A stretch of DNA of 64,000 nt from Streptomyces sp. MA5143a (GCF_900290235.1 NZ_OLMK01000103.1:19684-83683); one strand, 5' to 3'. Positions 1-9,528 are shown, numbered from the stretch's first letter. A program made the numbers and translations. The notes: generated from the sequence alone by a model not told the origin.

Positions 1-2
1 AC

Positions 3-152
3 CACTACTTCGTCCTCGGCCGGGTGCGGGAACTCGGGGTGGAGAAGACCGGCGTCTCGCCGCTGGTCTTCTCCCGGGGGCGGCTCGCCCCGTTGCCGCC
101 CCGCCGGGACCACGACGAATCGGCCGACTACACATGGCCCGACTGGTTCTGA
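3..152 (+). CDS. Flavin reductase family protein, C-terminal end (partial)
   Basis: This is an open frame entering from the left edge and ending at TGA 150-152. The visible 49 residues begin HYFVLGRVRELG and end DYTWPDWF. The HYFVLGRV stretch resembles the last strands of the FMN-binding split-barrel flavin reductases (HpaC/RutF type), which reduce flavin with NAD(P)H for a partner monooxygenase. Only the tail is present, so cofactor residues cannot be checked. It sits about 35 bases upstream of the acyl-CoA ligase gene on the same strand, so the two may form an operon. The family call rests on a short stretch. Confidence 0.6.
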   Translation, partial: HYFVLGRVRELGVEKTGVSPLVFSRGRLAPLPPRRDHDESADYTWPDWF

Positions 153-187
153 GAGCTCTGAGGGCTCTGAGAGAGGAGAGACGCACC

Positions 188-1717
188 ATGCGCGATCAAG
201 GGCTCGGCTCATGGCCCGCGCGGCGTGCCCGCATGGCACCGGAGGCCACCGCCGTCGTGCACGACGGTGGATCCCTGTCCTACGAAGAACTGGCCGCGCG
301 CGTGACGCGGCTCGCTCACGCCTTGCGTGCCCTGGGGGTCGGCCACGGCGACCGGGTGGCCTACCTCGGCGTGAACCATCCGGCCCTGGCGGAAACCCTG
401 TTCGCCACGAACGCGCTGGGCGCCGTCTTCGTCCCGCTCAACACCCGCCTCGCGGCCCCCGAGTTGGCCTTCATCCTGGGCGACTCGGGAGCGACGGTGC
501 TGGTGTTCGGGGCCGAACTCACCGACATCGTTCACGCGTTCAGGGACGACGTCGAGGTGAAGCACTACGTCGAGGTGGGGAAGGCGTACGAGGAGCTGCT
601 CGCGAACGCACCCGACGACCCCCCGGACGAGACGGTCGGCCTCGATGAGGTGTGCATGATCCAGTACACCTCGGGCACCAGCGGCCGTCCGAAGGGCGTC
701 ATGCTCACCCACGCCAACATCGCCTGGAACTGCTTCAACCTCCTGCTGGACGTGGACATCGCCTCCGACGACGTCGCTCTGGTGGTGGCACCGATGTTCC
801 ACACCGCCGCCCTCAACACCGTCTTCCTGCCGGGCTTCCTCAAAGGAGGGACGTCGGTGCTGATGGGCGGTTTCGATCCGGAACGGGTGCTCGACGTCAT
901 CGCCGAGCACCGGGTGACGAGGATGTTCGGCGTGCCCGCGATGTACCGGGCCATGGCCCGGTCGTCGCGGTGGGCGACGGCCGACCTGTCGTCGATCCGG
1001 ATCCTGATGTGCGCGGCGGCACCCGTACCCAAGGCCCTCATCCACACATACCAGGACCGTGGCCTGACCTTCCTCCAGGCGTACGGCCTGACCGAGACCG
1101 CCCCCGCCGCGCTGGGCCTGCGCGCACCGGACAGCATCCGCAAGGTCGGCTCGGCCGGCACACCCTGCTTCTTCACCGACGTACGCGTGGTGCGGCCCGA
1201 CCTCACCGATGTCGCACCGGGCGAGGTCGGCGAGGTGATCATCGAGGGCCCCAACGTGATGAAGGGCTACTGGCAGTGGCCCGAAGCGACCAAGGACGCC
1301 TTCGTGAACGGAAGTTGGTTCCGCTCCGGAGACGCGGCCACCGTCGACGAGGAGGGGTACGTCACGATCGTCGACCGGATCAAGGACATGTACATCTCCG
1401 GCGGGGAGAACGTCTATCCGGCCGAGGTCGAGCAACTCCTCTACCAGCATCCCGCGGTCGCCGAATGCGCGGTGATCGGCGTACGCGACGAACGATGGGG
1501 CGAGGTCGGCAGAGCGCTGGTCGTGCCCCGCGCGGGCGCCGGCGTGTCGCCCGACGACATCATGGACTCCCTGTCCGGCCGACTCGCCAAGTACAAGCTC
1601 CCCAAGTCGGTCGTCCTCGTCGACGCCCTGCCCCGCAACGCCACCGGCAAGATCCTCAAGGCCCACCTGCGCAGCCGGTACGGCTCCCTGTCGGACCGCG
1701 GCGCCGAGGAGACATGA
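188..1717 (+). CDS. Fatty-acyl-CoA synthetase / class I adenylate-forming ligase
   Basis: This 509-residue cytoplasmic enzyme should activate a carboxylic acid with ATP and load it onto coenzyme A. The ATP-binding motif YTSGTSGRPKG starts near residue 160. The adenylation core continues with AYGLTE, the A8 hinge region contains SGGENVYPAEVE, and the C-terminal PRNATGKILK places the catalytic lysine near residue 488. Length and motif order fit the long/medium-chain acyl-CoA ligase group (FadD/MenE-like). I chose ATG 188 because GAGAGGAGAG lies 8-17 bases upstream; an earlier ATG at 134 would overlap the flavin reductase gene and lacks such a site. The acyl substrate cannot be read from the sequence. 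Pairing with a flavin reductase suggests an aromatic or fatty-acid degradation operon that starts to the left of the window. Confidence 0.85.
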   Translation: MRDQGLGSWPARRARMAPEATAVVHDGGSLSYEELAARVTRLAHALRALGVGHGDRVAYLGVNHPALAETLFATNALGAVFVPLNTRLAAPELAFILGDSGATVLVFGAELTDIVHAFRDDVEVKHYVEVGKAYEELLANAPDDPPDETVGLDEVCMIQYTSGTSGRPKGVMLTHANIAWNCFNLLLDVDIASDDVALVVAPMFHTAALNTVFLPGFLKGGTSVLMGGFDPERVLDVIAEHRVTRMFGVPAMYRAMARSSRWATADLSSIRILMCAAAPVPKALIHTYQDRGLTFLQAYGLTETAPAALGLRAPDSIRKVGSAGTPCFFTDVRVVRPDLTDVAPGEVGEVIIEGPNVMKGYWQWPEATKDAFVNGSWFRSGDAATVDEEGYVTIVDRIKDMYISGGENVYPAEVEQLLYQHPAVAECAVIGVRDERWGEVGRALVVPRAGAGVSPDDIMDSLSGRLAKYKLPKSVVLVDALPRNATGKILKAHLRSRYGSLSDRGAEET

Positions 1718-1829
1718 CGCCAGGCTCCGTGCGTAGGACGCGGGCCCAGCCCCGGCCCACCGCACGGGACCTTCTCGATGCCTCCAAGCGCGTGCACCTC
1801 ACCAGCGGAGACCACGGCGGGCCGAAGGA

Positions 1830-2021
1830 CGAAAGCCGAAAGGCCGGCGGAAGACCAGCAGTCTCGGCGGCAAGGCGCGAGGTCGTCGGGTGTGTCGAAG
1901 GCGGTGTTGGCCATGGCGCGGCGTGCCAGTGACCAGACGGCCTCGACGGGGTTCGGGTCAGGTGCATACGGCGGGAGGCGGACGGTGGTGAGCCAGTCAT
2001 GCTCGGCCCGCGAGGTGATCG
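1830..2021 (-). mobile_element. IS630-family transposase C-terminal remnant
   Basis: The minus strand encodes DWLTTVRLPPYAPDPNPVEA followed by VWSLARRAMANTAF. This is the conserved end of the DDE_3 (IS630) catalytic domain, with the PxxNPxE glutamate. There is no upstream D-D portion and no intact frame, so only about 60 codons survive. It belongs to a different subgroup from the larger IS630 copy at 10.4-11.5 kb. It lies in a gene-poor stretch between the acyl-CoA ligase and the SpoIIE phosphatase. Confidence 0.75.
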
Positions 2022-2075
2022 GGCAGGCACGGGGCCCAGGTCCGCGATCACTCGCAGGAGCGAGCAGAGCCTGCC

Positions 2076-2461
2076 TCACGGCTTTGCCTGCCCCACCCCT
2101 GGTGTGGTGTCGGCGGGGAGGCGGAGCACGCGCCGCAGCTCTGCCTCGACGCGGCCCGCCACATCGAGGACGTCGCGCGCGTCGGGGTGGAGGGTGGCGA
2201 GGGTCTGCACGTGGGTCTCGCACGCGGCGACGGCGTCCTCGGCGCGTCCTGGTCCCAGCCGCCGGACCGCGCGATGTCGTGCAGCTCGAACGCGGCATCC
2301 GCCATGGCCCGCGCCCACATCCCGACACGCGGCGCCCCGTCGGGCCGCCCGTCCCCTGCGGCTACCGGCTCCGCCGCCCGCGTGATCCTGGCAGTGCTCG
2401 GGCCGCTGCTCGGTCGACGGCGCCGGGGGCTGCTCATGACGGAAGTCTGCCGCCTCGCCAA
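2076..2461 (-). pseudogene. Frameshifted hypothetical gene remnant
   Basis: Two minus-strand frames read as plausible Streptomyces protein when joined. The upstream part carries AFELHDIARSGGWDQDA and the downstream part carries AACETHVQTLATLHPDARD and VAGRVEAELRRVLRLPADT. The switch of frame near position 2230 suggests a small indel. Codon bias fits real coding in each half. The family is not recognised. The downstream end runs into the IS630 remnant, so the gene may also be truncated there. Confidence 0.35.
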
Positions 2462-2506
2462 CTGTCCTGTGACATCAAACCCTGAGCGCGTGCCACCGAA
2501 GTTTGA

Positions 2507-4657
2507 TCACAGAATGACGGCGCGGTGGGGTTGGAGCAGAAGGAGCGCTGTGTCGTCTGTGTGTTGTTTGGTGTGGCCTACGTGGTGGATGAGGGCGTCG
2601 ACGAGTTCGTGCAGTGGGAGGCTGCCGAGTCCACTGAGGTGGCGCGCGAGTTCGGCGGTGGTCTCAGTGATGTCGATCCCGGGAGTTTCCACGAGACCGT
2701 CGGTGTAGAGGGCCAGGAGGGAGGCTGTGGGGAAGGGCACCGTGCTGACCGGGTAGGACGGGGTCCCGATGCCGAGTCCGAGAGGCGGGCCAGGACGGAT
2801 GCCGAGGGCGTGGGCTCGGTTGTCGGGGTGTCGCAGGAGTGGGGGCGGGTGGCCGGCGCTGGCGATGGCCACCTGCTGGCGGGCCAGGTCCAGGTGGGCG
2901 TAGAGACAGGTGACGAAACGGCCGGCGTCGAGGTCGGCGAGGTCGCGGTCGGTGCGGGTGAGGACCTGGTCGGGTGCGGCACCGGCGGTGGCATGGGAGT
3001 GGACGGCCATGCGGACTTGGCCCATCAGGGCAGCCGCTGTCATGTCGTGGCCCTGCACGTCTCCGATGACTGCGGCGGCAGTGGTATCGGTGAGGCGGAT
3101 GAGGTCGTAGAAGTCCCCGCCGATGTCCATGCCGTGGCTGGCGGGCAGGTAGCGGGCGGCGACGTCGAGTCCGGCGATGGTGGGCAGGGCGCGGGGCAGC
3201 AGAGCTTGCTGGAGGGTGTGGGCGAGGCTGTGCTTGGTCTCGTAGAGGTGTGCTCGGTCCAGGGCCTGGGCCACGAGGCCGGCGAGCGGAGTGAGGATCG
3301 AGCGTTCGGCAAGGGTGAAGGCGTGGGGCTGGTTGTAGGCGAGGAGGAGGCAGCCGAGGGGACGTCCGGAGCTGATCAGGGGCAGGAAGGCCCACGACTG
3401 CTTGCCGCTGTTCTGTGGCACCTTGGCATGGGGGTAGAGGCGGGTCAGTTCGCTGCGGTCGGCGAAGAAGGCCGCAGTGCCGGTGGCGAGCGCCCGGCCG
3501 GCGGGTGTCAGATCGGCGTCCGGGGGCACGCCGTCGAGTTGCTCGATGACGTCGCGGGTGTAGCCGCGGTGTCCGATGATGCGGATCCGGCAGGCGTCCA
3601 CGGTCGACATGATCATGCCGTGGGCGCCGAAGGCGGGCAGAATCTGATCGGCGACCAGATCCACGACATCCTGGACGCCGATGGTCTCGGTCAGAGCGGC
3701 GGCCAGCACCATCAACAGGTGAATCCGGCTCTCCGGCGGACTGCCGACCCTTGGCCTGCTCTCCGGCGGACTGCCTGCCGAGGGCGGCTGCATGGCAATC
3801 GGCTTCGAGGCGCAGTCCGGTGTGATCAAGATGCTCATGCCGCTGTCGTCCGCGTGGAGGCGGAAGTCGAGCCACTGCTCCACCGGGCGCAGGACGGTCA
3901 GTGTGACAATCTCGTGGCTGTTCACGGCCATGCGGTACGCGTCCATGTACGTGGCGTTGTCCAGCCATGGCAGCGACTGCCAGGGCAGGGTTGCCAGCAG
4001 TTGTTCCGCGGGCCTGTCCAGGAGAGTGGCGGCTGCGGCGTTCACGAAGGTGATACGCCCTTCGAGGTCGAGGGCCAGGGTGCCGAGAGGGAGACGGTTC
4101 ACCAGGTCGGCCGCTGCAAGCCCGGGCTGTGCCTTCGGCTGTGGATTGTAGGGGTGTATGAACCGCGGGCGCTCCGGGATGGGTGGAGCTACAGCCGCTG
4201 CGTCAAGGACCCGGGCAATACGCTGGGCACCGCGAGTGATGCGGCGGCGCTCGCTGGGGCTGAGCGGAGAACGACCCGGAGTCCAGGCCAAGAGCAGCAC
4301 ACCTCGGCAGTGCCGCACGCCCGTGAGCGGGATTGCCGCCATCGCGTTTGGATACGGAACGCCCGCTGCCACACGCGGGTAGAGCTGGGCCAGCTCCTCC
4401 AGAGAACCCGCCCAGACGAATCGCTCTTCACGTACCGCGTCCTGCATCAGACCGCGAACGGCAAAGACAGTCCGCCACCATGGCGCGAAAGCCTCGACCG
4501 ATACACCACACAGCGCGATCAACCCCAGCGTGGCTTCGGCCGGGTCCAGCAAATAGACGCCGCCGAATCTGGCGCCCGCACCGCGCACCGCCGCCGCCAA
4601 TGCGTCGTCGAAGGGATCGCCCTCAGCCAGCCCTTCGCCAACTCCGATCCCGCTCAT
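2507..4657 (-). CDS. PAS/GAF-containing PP2C-type (SpoIIE) serine/threonine phosphatase
   Basis: This is a cytoplasmic regulatory phosphatase of about 716 residues. The order is an N-terminal GAF-like region (about 1-160), a PAS domain (about 180-290, with ALDLEGRITFVNAAAATLL), a second GAF region (about 310-470) and a C-terminal SpoIIE/PP2C domain. The last contains the metal-binding aspartates of GGDFYDLI, IGDVQGHD and LYTDGLVE and ends with DDTALLLL. Such proteins in actinomycetes typically dephosphorylate anti-anti-sigma factors in partner-switching stress responses. No anti-sigma kinase gene lies beside it. A short imperfect duplication gives SPPESR twice between PAS and GAF. ATG 4657 has a GAGGTG-like site upstream; GTG 4669 is an alternative start that adds four residues. 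Confidence 0.85.
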   Translation of the reverse strand: MSGIGVGEGLAEGDPFDDALAAAVRGAGARFGGVYLLDPAEATLGLIALCGVSVEAFAPWWRTVFAVRGLMQDAVREERFVWAGSLEELAQLYPRVAAGVPYPNAMAAIPLTGVRHCRGVLLLAWTPGRSPLSPSERRRITRGAQRIARVLDAAAVAPPIPERPRFIHPYNPQPKAQPGLAAADLVNRLPLGTLALDLEGRITFVNAAAATLLDRPAEQLLATLPWQSLPWLDNATYMDAYRMAVNSHEIVTLTVLRPVEQWLDFRLHADDSGMSILITPDCASKPIAMQPPSAGSPPESRPRVGSPPESRIHLLMVLAAALTETIGVQDVVDLVADQILPAFGAHGMIMSTVDACRIRIIGHRGYTRDVIEQLDGVPPDADLTPAGRALATGTAAFFADRSELTRLYPHAKVPQNSGKQSWAFLPLISSGRPLGCLLLAYNQPHAFTLAERSILTPLAGLVAQALDRAHLYETKHSLAHTLQQALLPRALPTIAGLDVAARYLPASHGMDIGGDFYDLIRLTDTTAAAVIGDVQGHDMTAAALMGQVRMAVHSHATAGAAPDQVLTRTDRDLADLDAGRFVTCLYAHLDLARQQVAIASAGHPPPLLRHPDNRAHALGIRPGPPLGLGIGTPSYPVSTVPFPTASLLALYTDGLVETPGIDITETTAELARHLSGLGSLPLHELVDALIHHVGHTKQHTDDTALLLLQPHRAVIL

Positions 4658-4914
4658 GCAGCGCAACACCTCACGCCCATGCCCAGAACGCTAACCCCGC
4701 ACGAGGGCGACGGCATGTGGATCAACCTGTTGGCGTCCACAAAGGCACACCCAGTCCGGTGTCCCTTGCCCGACACAGGTCCTCGAAGAGGACGGCATGG
4801 GCAGATGGTGTCGCGACCGGGGACCGTGTGGCTCGACATCCCTTCGAGGGCTCGCGCATCGGCCTCCGGTCCAGACGCTCCGGTGCGCTCCACCGCCTGC
4901 CACCGCTCGTCGAT

Positions 4915-5045
4915 GAACAGCAACGGCACCCCGTCCTGCGGAGCGGTGAGCACGATGTCGGCCTGGGCGCCGCCCTTGCCCGGCGCGTTCCACCCCTTCG
5001 CAGCGCGGTCGGAGACGTCCCGCCCACGAGTACGAGACCAACCAC
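4915..5045 (-). pseudogene. Replication-relaxation family protein fragment
   Basis: Reading the minus strand gives RAAKGWNAPGKGGAQADIV followed by LTAPQDGVPLLFID. This matches the core of the replication-relaxation proteins found on actinomycete plasmids and integrative elements. Only about 43 codons keep the pattern. Beyond LLFID the reading loses similarity, and no start or intact frame is present. It is therefore a scar of a plasmid or integrative element. The surrounding 4658-5259 stretch shows no other convincing gene. Confidence 0.55.
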
Positions 5046-5259
5046 TACGCTCAGCACCAGCCCTGACCGGCGGCTGGAGTCAACGCATAGAGCCTCCACC
5101 GATCCCGGAGCGGTTCAACCTCTCCCCCGCACCACCCACTGACAAGGGGCCGCGCATGCGGGTGTTGAACCATTCGAGCTCGATACCACAGCAGTTCAGC
5201 GGGTGCCCTGTGGGTCGGGCATCGTGGTAGCGGCTGAAGCGTAGATGGCGACTGCGTGC

Positions 5260-5290
5260 GGCGCCGCCCCCTCACACGGGGAGCGGCGCC
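5260..5290 (-). terminator. Hairpin downstream of the amino-acid oxidase gene
   Basis: The arms GGCGCCGCCCCC (5260-5271) and GGGGAGCGGCGCC (5278-5290) pair over about 12 bases with one mismatch and a 6-base loop. The hairpin begins 10 bases past the stop of the L-amino-acid oxidase gene. It lacks a clear U-tract, which is usual for Streptomyces terminators. Confidence 0.55.
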
Positions 5291-5299
5291 CGGCGCGGT

Positions 5300-7327
5300 T
5301 CAGGCCCGGTGGACCTCCAGGGCGGCGCGCACGGCGGACTCCAGCGCTCCCTCGATCCACGCCGGTTTCACGGAGGTGTGGTCGCCCGCGAAGTGCAGCG
5401 GCCCCTCGGGGGCCGGGATGGACGTGAGCAGCTCCGTGTGCTGGCCGGGCAGCAGCACGGACGCCTCGCCGTAGGCGTACGGGTCGCGCATCCAGCTCTG
5501 GGTGCGGCCCGCGCCGGTGTAGAAGACCTCGATCCGCTGGCCGTACACCTCCTGGAGTCCGCACAGGGCGTGCGGGTAGCGGGCCTCGTCGTCCAGGGAG
5601 TCCCAGCGCAGGGCGTCGTCGGCCCAGCTGTAGGACGCCAGGACCACCCCGCCGGCGCTGCCGGGCACCGCGTGGGACGGCTGGTACATGAACCGGTTGG
5701 CGTTGTCCGAGACCGAGCCGCCACCGACGACGTCGACCGCGGCCGGCTGGTCGCGGGTGACGGCGCGGTTCGCGGCGTAGTGGGTGCGCTGGCCGGCGGT
5801 GATGTGGCCGGACGGGACGGACGGGTGTGCGCCGAGCAGGCTGCCGTCGCCAGGGGTCCGTCCGGCGCGGTAGGCGTCGTACAGCCCTGGGTCGATGCGG
5901 CCCAGCTCCCGCTTCCAGTCACTCTCGTCGAACTCCCACCAGCGGCGGCTGAACTCCAGCAGCACCTTGGTCGCGCAGTCGTAGTGCAGCTCGGTGACCG
6001 CCCGCCGCTTGCTGTACGACATCGGCGGGCTGACCTGCACGTGCCGCAGGCCGGAGAAGGGCACCGTCACTACCGCCGCGTCCGCCGTGAACTGCTCGCG
6101 CACGACCGGGCCGCCCCGTCCCTCGGAGACGGTGTCCACCCACACGTGGGGTCCCCGGGCGCGTACGTGTCGGGTGTCGCTGCCGGCCCGGTCGGGGTCG
6201 GGGTCGTAGTACTCGATCCGGGTCACCCGCCGGTCGAACCGCACGGTGTCGCGGACCTTGGCCAGCAGGGCGTCGGGCAGGACGGCCGTGCCACCCTCCA
6301 GCTCCCAGAACGCGGTGTCCGGGCTGATCAAGGAGGACCCGATGAAGCTGTGCACGAAGGACAGCGGCAGCCGTGAGGTGAGGTTCTCGACGGTACCGAT
6401 CAGGTCGACCGTCCGCTCGTCCAGGCCCGCGTGCTCGGTCAGGAAGCGGAACATCGACCAGTCGCCGAAGCGCTGGATCACCCTGGCCCAGCCCTGGATG
6501 CGTGCGGGCAGCGGCTTGTCGGTGCGCTTGCCGTCCGGCCCGAGCGTGCTGAACTCGTCGCGCACCGGGTCAAGAGCCGAGCGCAGGATGGCCGCGGCCG
6601 GGGTGTCCCAGCGGGCGCGCGGGACGCCGAAGGAGCGGTTGATGCGCCGGGGCGCGCGGGCGTAGTCGGCGCGGCGCATGCGCACGCCGTTCACGTGGAT
6701 CCAGGTGTGCGCGGCGGGCCGTCCTTGGCCGTCCACGTCGACGTAGTGGAACGGCCGCTTCTTCAGGCCCAGTTGGCCGATGAGGTCCATCACCAGCGGG
6801 TGGCTGCCGGGCAGCCGCATCGCGCCGGCCTCGGCGTACTGGCGCGGGTCGGCGAAGGGCTGCGCCGCCTTCTCGTGGCCGCCGCGACGGAACGTCTTGA
6901 TGCGCCCGCCCACCCGGTTGCCGTTGGCCTCCAGGACGGTCACGTGGTGTCCGGCGCGCTGGAGCAGCCACGCCGTGACGAGGCCGGCCGGGCCCGCCCC
7001 GATGACGAGGACCTTCGTGGCCCTGGCCGTCCGGGTGCGGGGCAGGCCGTCCTTGAGCACGCGCCGGTAGCCGGGGACGAGGGGCCGGCCGTCGTCGTCG
7101 ACGACGAGCAGGGCCCGGGCGACGGCGAGGCAGCGGTCGAAGTCCGCGCCTTGCGCGGCGGAGAGGGCCGCCGCCGGGGCGGGATTGCGCGGGGGCGGCT
7201 GTGTGGGCAGGGCCGCCGCACTGCCGGCGCTGAGGAAGGCGGCTACGGCGGTCGTGCCCGCGGCCGTCGTGAGCGTACGTCTGGTCAGGCCGCCGTGATC
7301 GGCGTCAGCCTGGTGATGCTCGGTCAT
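5300..7327 (-). CDS. Secreted flavin L-amino-acid oxidase (L-glutamate oxidase-like)
   Basis: This 675-residue FAD enzyme should oxidatively deaminate an L-amino acid to the 2-oxo acid, ammonia and hydrogen peroxide. The N-terminus has a twin-arginine signal (TRRTLTTAAG, then a hydrophobic Ala/Gly run and a cleavage-like AAALP near residue 40). The dinucleotide-binding motif VIGAGPAGLVTAWLL is at about 108-122, VGGRIKTF follows, and the C-terminal flavin motif includes HFAGDHTS and WIEGALESAVRAAL. Many blocks (EAGAMRLPG, YSKRRAVTELHYDCATKVLL, RFMYQPSHAVPG, VFYTGAGRTQSW) recall Streptomyces L-glutamate oxidase as I remember that sequence. Glutamate specificity is inferred, not proven. It is divergent from the channel gene at 7561. 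Confidence 0.85.
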   Translation of the reverse strand: MTEHHQADADHGGLTRRTLTTAAGTTAVAAFLSAGSAAALPTQPPPRNPAPAAALSAAQGADFDRCLAVARALLVVDDDGRPLVPGYRRVLKDGLPRTRTARATKVLVIGAGPAGLVTAWLLQRAGHHVTVLEANGNRVGGRIKTFRRGGHEKAAQPFADPRQYAEAGAMRLPGSHPLVMDLIGQLGLKKRPFHYVDVDGQGRPAAHTWIHVNGVRMRRADYARAPRRINRSFGVPRARWDTPAAAILRSALDPVRDEFSTLGPDGKRTDKPLPARIQGWARVIQRFGDWSMFRFLTEHAGLDERTVDLIGTVENLTSRLPLSFVHSFIGSSLISPDTAFWELEGGTAVLPDALLAKVRDTVRFDRRVTRIEYYDPDPDRAGSDTRHVRARGPHVWVDTVSEGRGGPVVREQFTADAAVVTVPFSGLRHVQVSPPMSYSKRRAVTELHYDCATKVLLEFSRRWWEFDESDWKRELGRIDPGLYDAYRAGRTPGDGSLLGAHPSVPSGHITAGQRTHYAANRAVTRDQPAAVDVVGGGSVSDNANRFMYQPSHAVPGSAGGVVLASYSWADDALRWDSLDDEARYPHALCGLQEVYGQRIEVFYTGAGRTQSWMRDPYAYGEASVLLPGQHTELLTSIPAPEGPLHFAGDHTSVKPAWIEGALESAVRAALEVHRA

Positions 7328-7560
7328 GCCGCAACTTCTACGGGCCCGCCGGACCGGTTCACTCCAGGTTGTGGTGAATTGCCACGGACGAGGGAAGGCC
7401 CTCGTTCAAACCGGTGCGTGACCGGGTGCGCGGGGGCACGCGAGGGCGGGCGCCTGCCCCCGATTACGGCGAAGGGATGAATCGCGCCGCCTAGCCGCCC
7501 GGCGCGCGAGGCCAGGTCAGGACACTGCCCCTACAGACCTGCGCGCGGAGGGGGAACACA
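7328..7560. promoter_or_regulatory. Divergent promoter region between oxidase and channel genes
   Basis: This 233-base gap must carry the start signals for both flanking genes. I see GCGGAGGGGG just upstream of the GTG at 7561, a good ribosome-binding site. No clear operator or consensus -10/-35 pair stands out. Confidence 0.4.
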
Positions 7561-9528
7561 GTGGAACAGCGGCCCGGGGCGGGTGCCCGAGCGCGGTACT
7601 GGTTGGACACGACCCTGGCGCGCGGCACCTCGGCCCTGGTGGGCTGGCTGGTCCTGGTCTGCCTGGCCGTCGTCGTCCCCGCGAGCGCGGCGCTGGTGTG
7701 GACGAGCGGGCACGCCCCCGCCACCCTCTCCGGGAAGGTGGCGGCGATCTGGCGCCTGACCGGGGAGACGATGCGGCTGGGCGGCACCACGGGCAGTCCG
7801 GCCCGGGTGGCGCTGTCGGTGCTGCTGGCCCTGGTCGCCCTGGTGTATGTCTCGACCCTCGTCGGTCTCATCACCACCGGGCTCACCGAGCGGCTCATCG
7901 CCCTGCGGCGCGGCCGCTCCAAGCTCCTGGAGCGCGGCCACCTGGTGGTCCTGGGCTGGTCGGAGCAGGTCTTCACGGTGGTGAGCGAACTGGTCGCGGC
8001 GGGCGCCAACCAGCGCCGGTCGGCCGTGGCGATCCTGGCCGACCGGGACAAGACGGCCATGGAGGAGTCCCTGCAGAGCAAGGTCGGCCCGACCGGCCGG
8101 ACCCGGCTGATCTGCCGCAGCGGTCCCTCTGCCGACCCGGCCGTACTGGCGCTGACCAGTCCGGCCACCGCCGACTCGGTCATCGTGCTGCCGCCCGACG
8201 CGTCCCGCAGCGACGCGGACGTCGTCAAGGCGCTGCTGGCACTGCGGGCGACGGCGCGCGGGGGCGACGTCACCGTGCCCGTCGTGGCGGCGGTCCGCGA
8301 CAGCGGCTACCTACTCGCGGCCCGCCTGGCCGCCGGGCCCCGAGGCGTCGTCCTGGAGAGCGACACCGTCACCGCCCGGCTGATCGCGCAGGCGGCGCGC
8401 CGCCCGGGACTGTCCCTGGTCCACCGCGACCTGCTCGACTTCGCCGGGGACGAGTTCTACCCTGCCGCCCACCCGTCCCTGGCCGGCCGTGAGTTCGGCG
8501 AGGCGCTGCTCTCCTACGGCAACGCCAGCGCGGTCGGGCTGATCCGCGGCGGGGTGCCCTGGCTGAACCCGCCCGCGCGGACGGTGCTCGAACCCGACGA
8601 CCAGCTCCTCGTCATCGCCGCCGACGACGACACCGCCGAACTCGCCGACTGCGCGCCGCTGGTCGACGAGCGGTCCGTGGCGGGCCCCCGGCCGTCGGAC
8701 ACCCGGCCGGAGCGGCTGCTGGTGCTGGGCTGGAACCGCCGCGCACCCCTCGTCCTGCGGGAGTGGGGCCGCAACGCACCCCCGGGTTCGGTGGCCGACG
8801 TGGTGGCGGACGAGGACGAGGCCGTGGTGCGGGCCGCCTGCGACGACGACGGTGACGTCGGTGACGGCGACGGCTCCGGCTGGACCTGTGTGGCCCTCAG
8901 GGGCGACACCACCCGCCCAGAGACCCTGGCCGGCCTGGACCTCGGCTCCTACGACAGCGTCATCGTGCTCGGCCAGGAGCCACGGGCCGGTGAGCCCTCC
9001 GAGGAGCCGGACACCCGCACGCTCGTCACCCTGCTCGTCCTGCGCCACCTCGAAGGGCGCACCGGGCGGGAGCTGCCGGTGGTCACCGAGCTCACCGACG
9101 ACGGCAACCGGCCCCTCGCCCCACTGGGCCCGGGAGCGGACGTGATCATCAGCGGCAAGCTCATCGGGCTGCTGATGGCGCAGATCTCCCAGAACCACCA
9201 CCTGGCGGACGTGTTCGACGAACTGTTCTCGGCCGGCGGCACGCAGATCCACCTGCGGTCAGCCGCCGACTACGTCGTGACCGGCCACGAGACGTCCTTC
9301 GCCACGGTCGTCGCGGCGGCACGCGCCCGGGGCGAGTGCGCCATCGGCTACCGCAGCCACGCCGACGCCCACCGGGTCCCCGGGTACGGGCTGCGCCTCA
9401 ATCCGTCCAAGGCGGACCGCCGGCGCTGGTCCGACGGCGACGAGGTGGTCGTCATCGCCGGGGAGGGACGGCGGGGTGCCGTCAGCAGCGGCGGAGTCCC
9501 GCTTGCTCGCCGTACTCCCCGAGGATGA
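7561..9528 (+). CDS. CASTOR/POLLUX-related putative ion channel
   Basis: This is a membrane protein of 655 residues. Two N-terminal hydrophobic segments (about 23-45 and 80-103) flank a short loop, as in a two-helix pore unit. After it come nucleotide-binding RCK-like domains: LERGHLVVLGWSEQVF begins near residue 123, and a second similar unit begins LLVLGWNRRAPLVL near residue 385. This layout matches bacterial members of the CASTOR/POLLUX channel family, which conduct cations and are gated by ligand binding to the RCK ring. The start GTG 7561 follows a strong GGAGGGGG site. It is transcribed away from the amino-acid oxidase gene. The transported ion is unknown. Confidence 0.8.
   Translation: MEQRPGAGARARYWLDTTLARGTSALVGWLVLVCLAVVVPASAALVWTSGHAPATLSGKVAAIWRLTGETMRLGGTTGSPARVALSVLLALVALVYVSTLVGLITTGLTERLIALRRGRSKLLERGHLVVLGWSEQVFTVVSELVAAGANQRRSAVAILADRDKTAMEESLQSKVGPTGRTRLICRSGPSADPAVLALTSPATADSVIVLPPDASRSDADVVKALLALRATARGGDVTVPVVAAVRDSGYLLAARLAAGPRGVVLESDTVTARLIAQAARRPGLSLVHRDLLDFAGDEFYPAAHPSLAGREFGEALLSYGNASAVGLIRGGVPWLNPPARTVLEPDDQLLVIAADDDTAELADCAPLVDERSVAGPRPSDTRPERLLVLGWNRRAPLVLREWGRNAPPGSVADVVADEDEAVVRAACDDDGDVGDGDGSGWTCVALRGDTTRPETLAGLDLGSYDSVIVLGQEPRAGEPSEEPDTRTLVTLLVLRHLEGRTGRELPVVTELTDDGNRPLAPLGPGADVIISGKLIGLLMAQISQNHHLADVFDELFSAGGTQIHLRSAADYVVTGHETSFATVVAAARARGECAIGYRSHADAHRVPGYGLRLNPSKADRRRWSDGDEVVVIAGEGRRGAVSSGGVPLARRTPRG

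Noticed and set aside
2525..5230. Very long plus-strand open frame (about 900 codons)
   Set aside because: It is the antisense of the SpoIIE phosphatase and the remnant region. Its product is Val/Gly/Glu-rich shadow text without domains, whereas the minus strand shows clear PAS, GAF and PP2C motifs.
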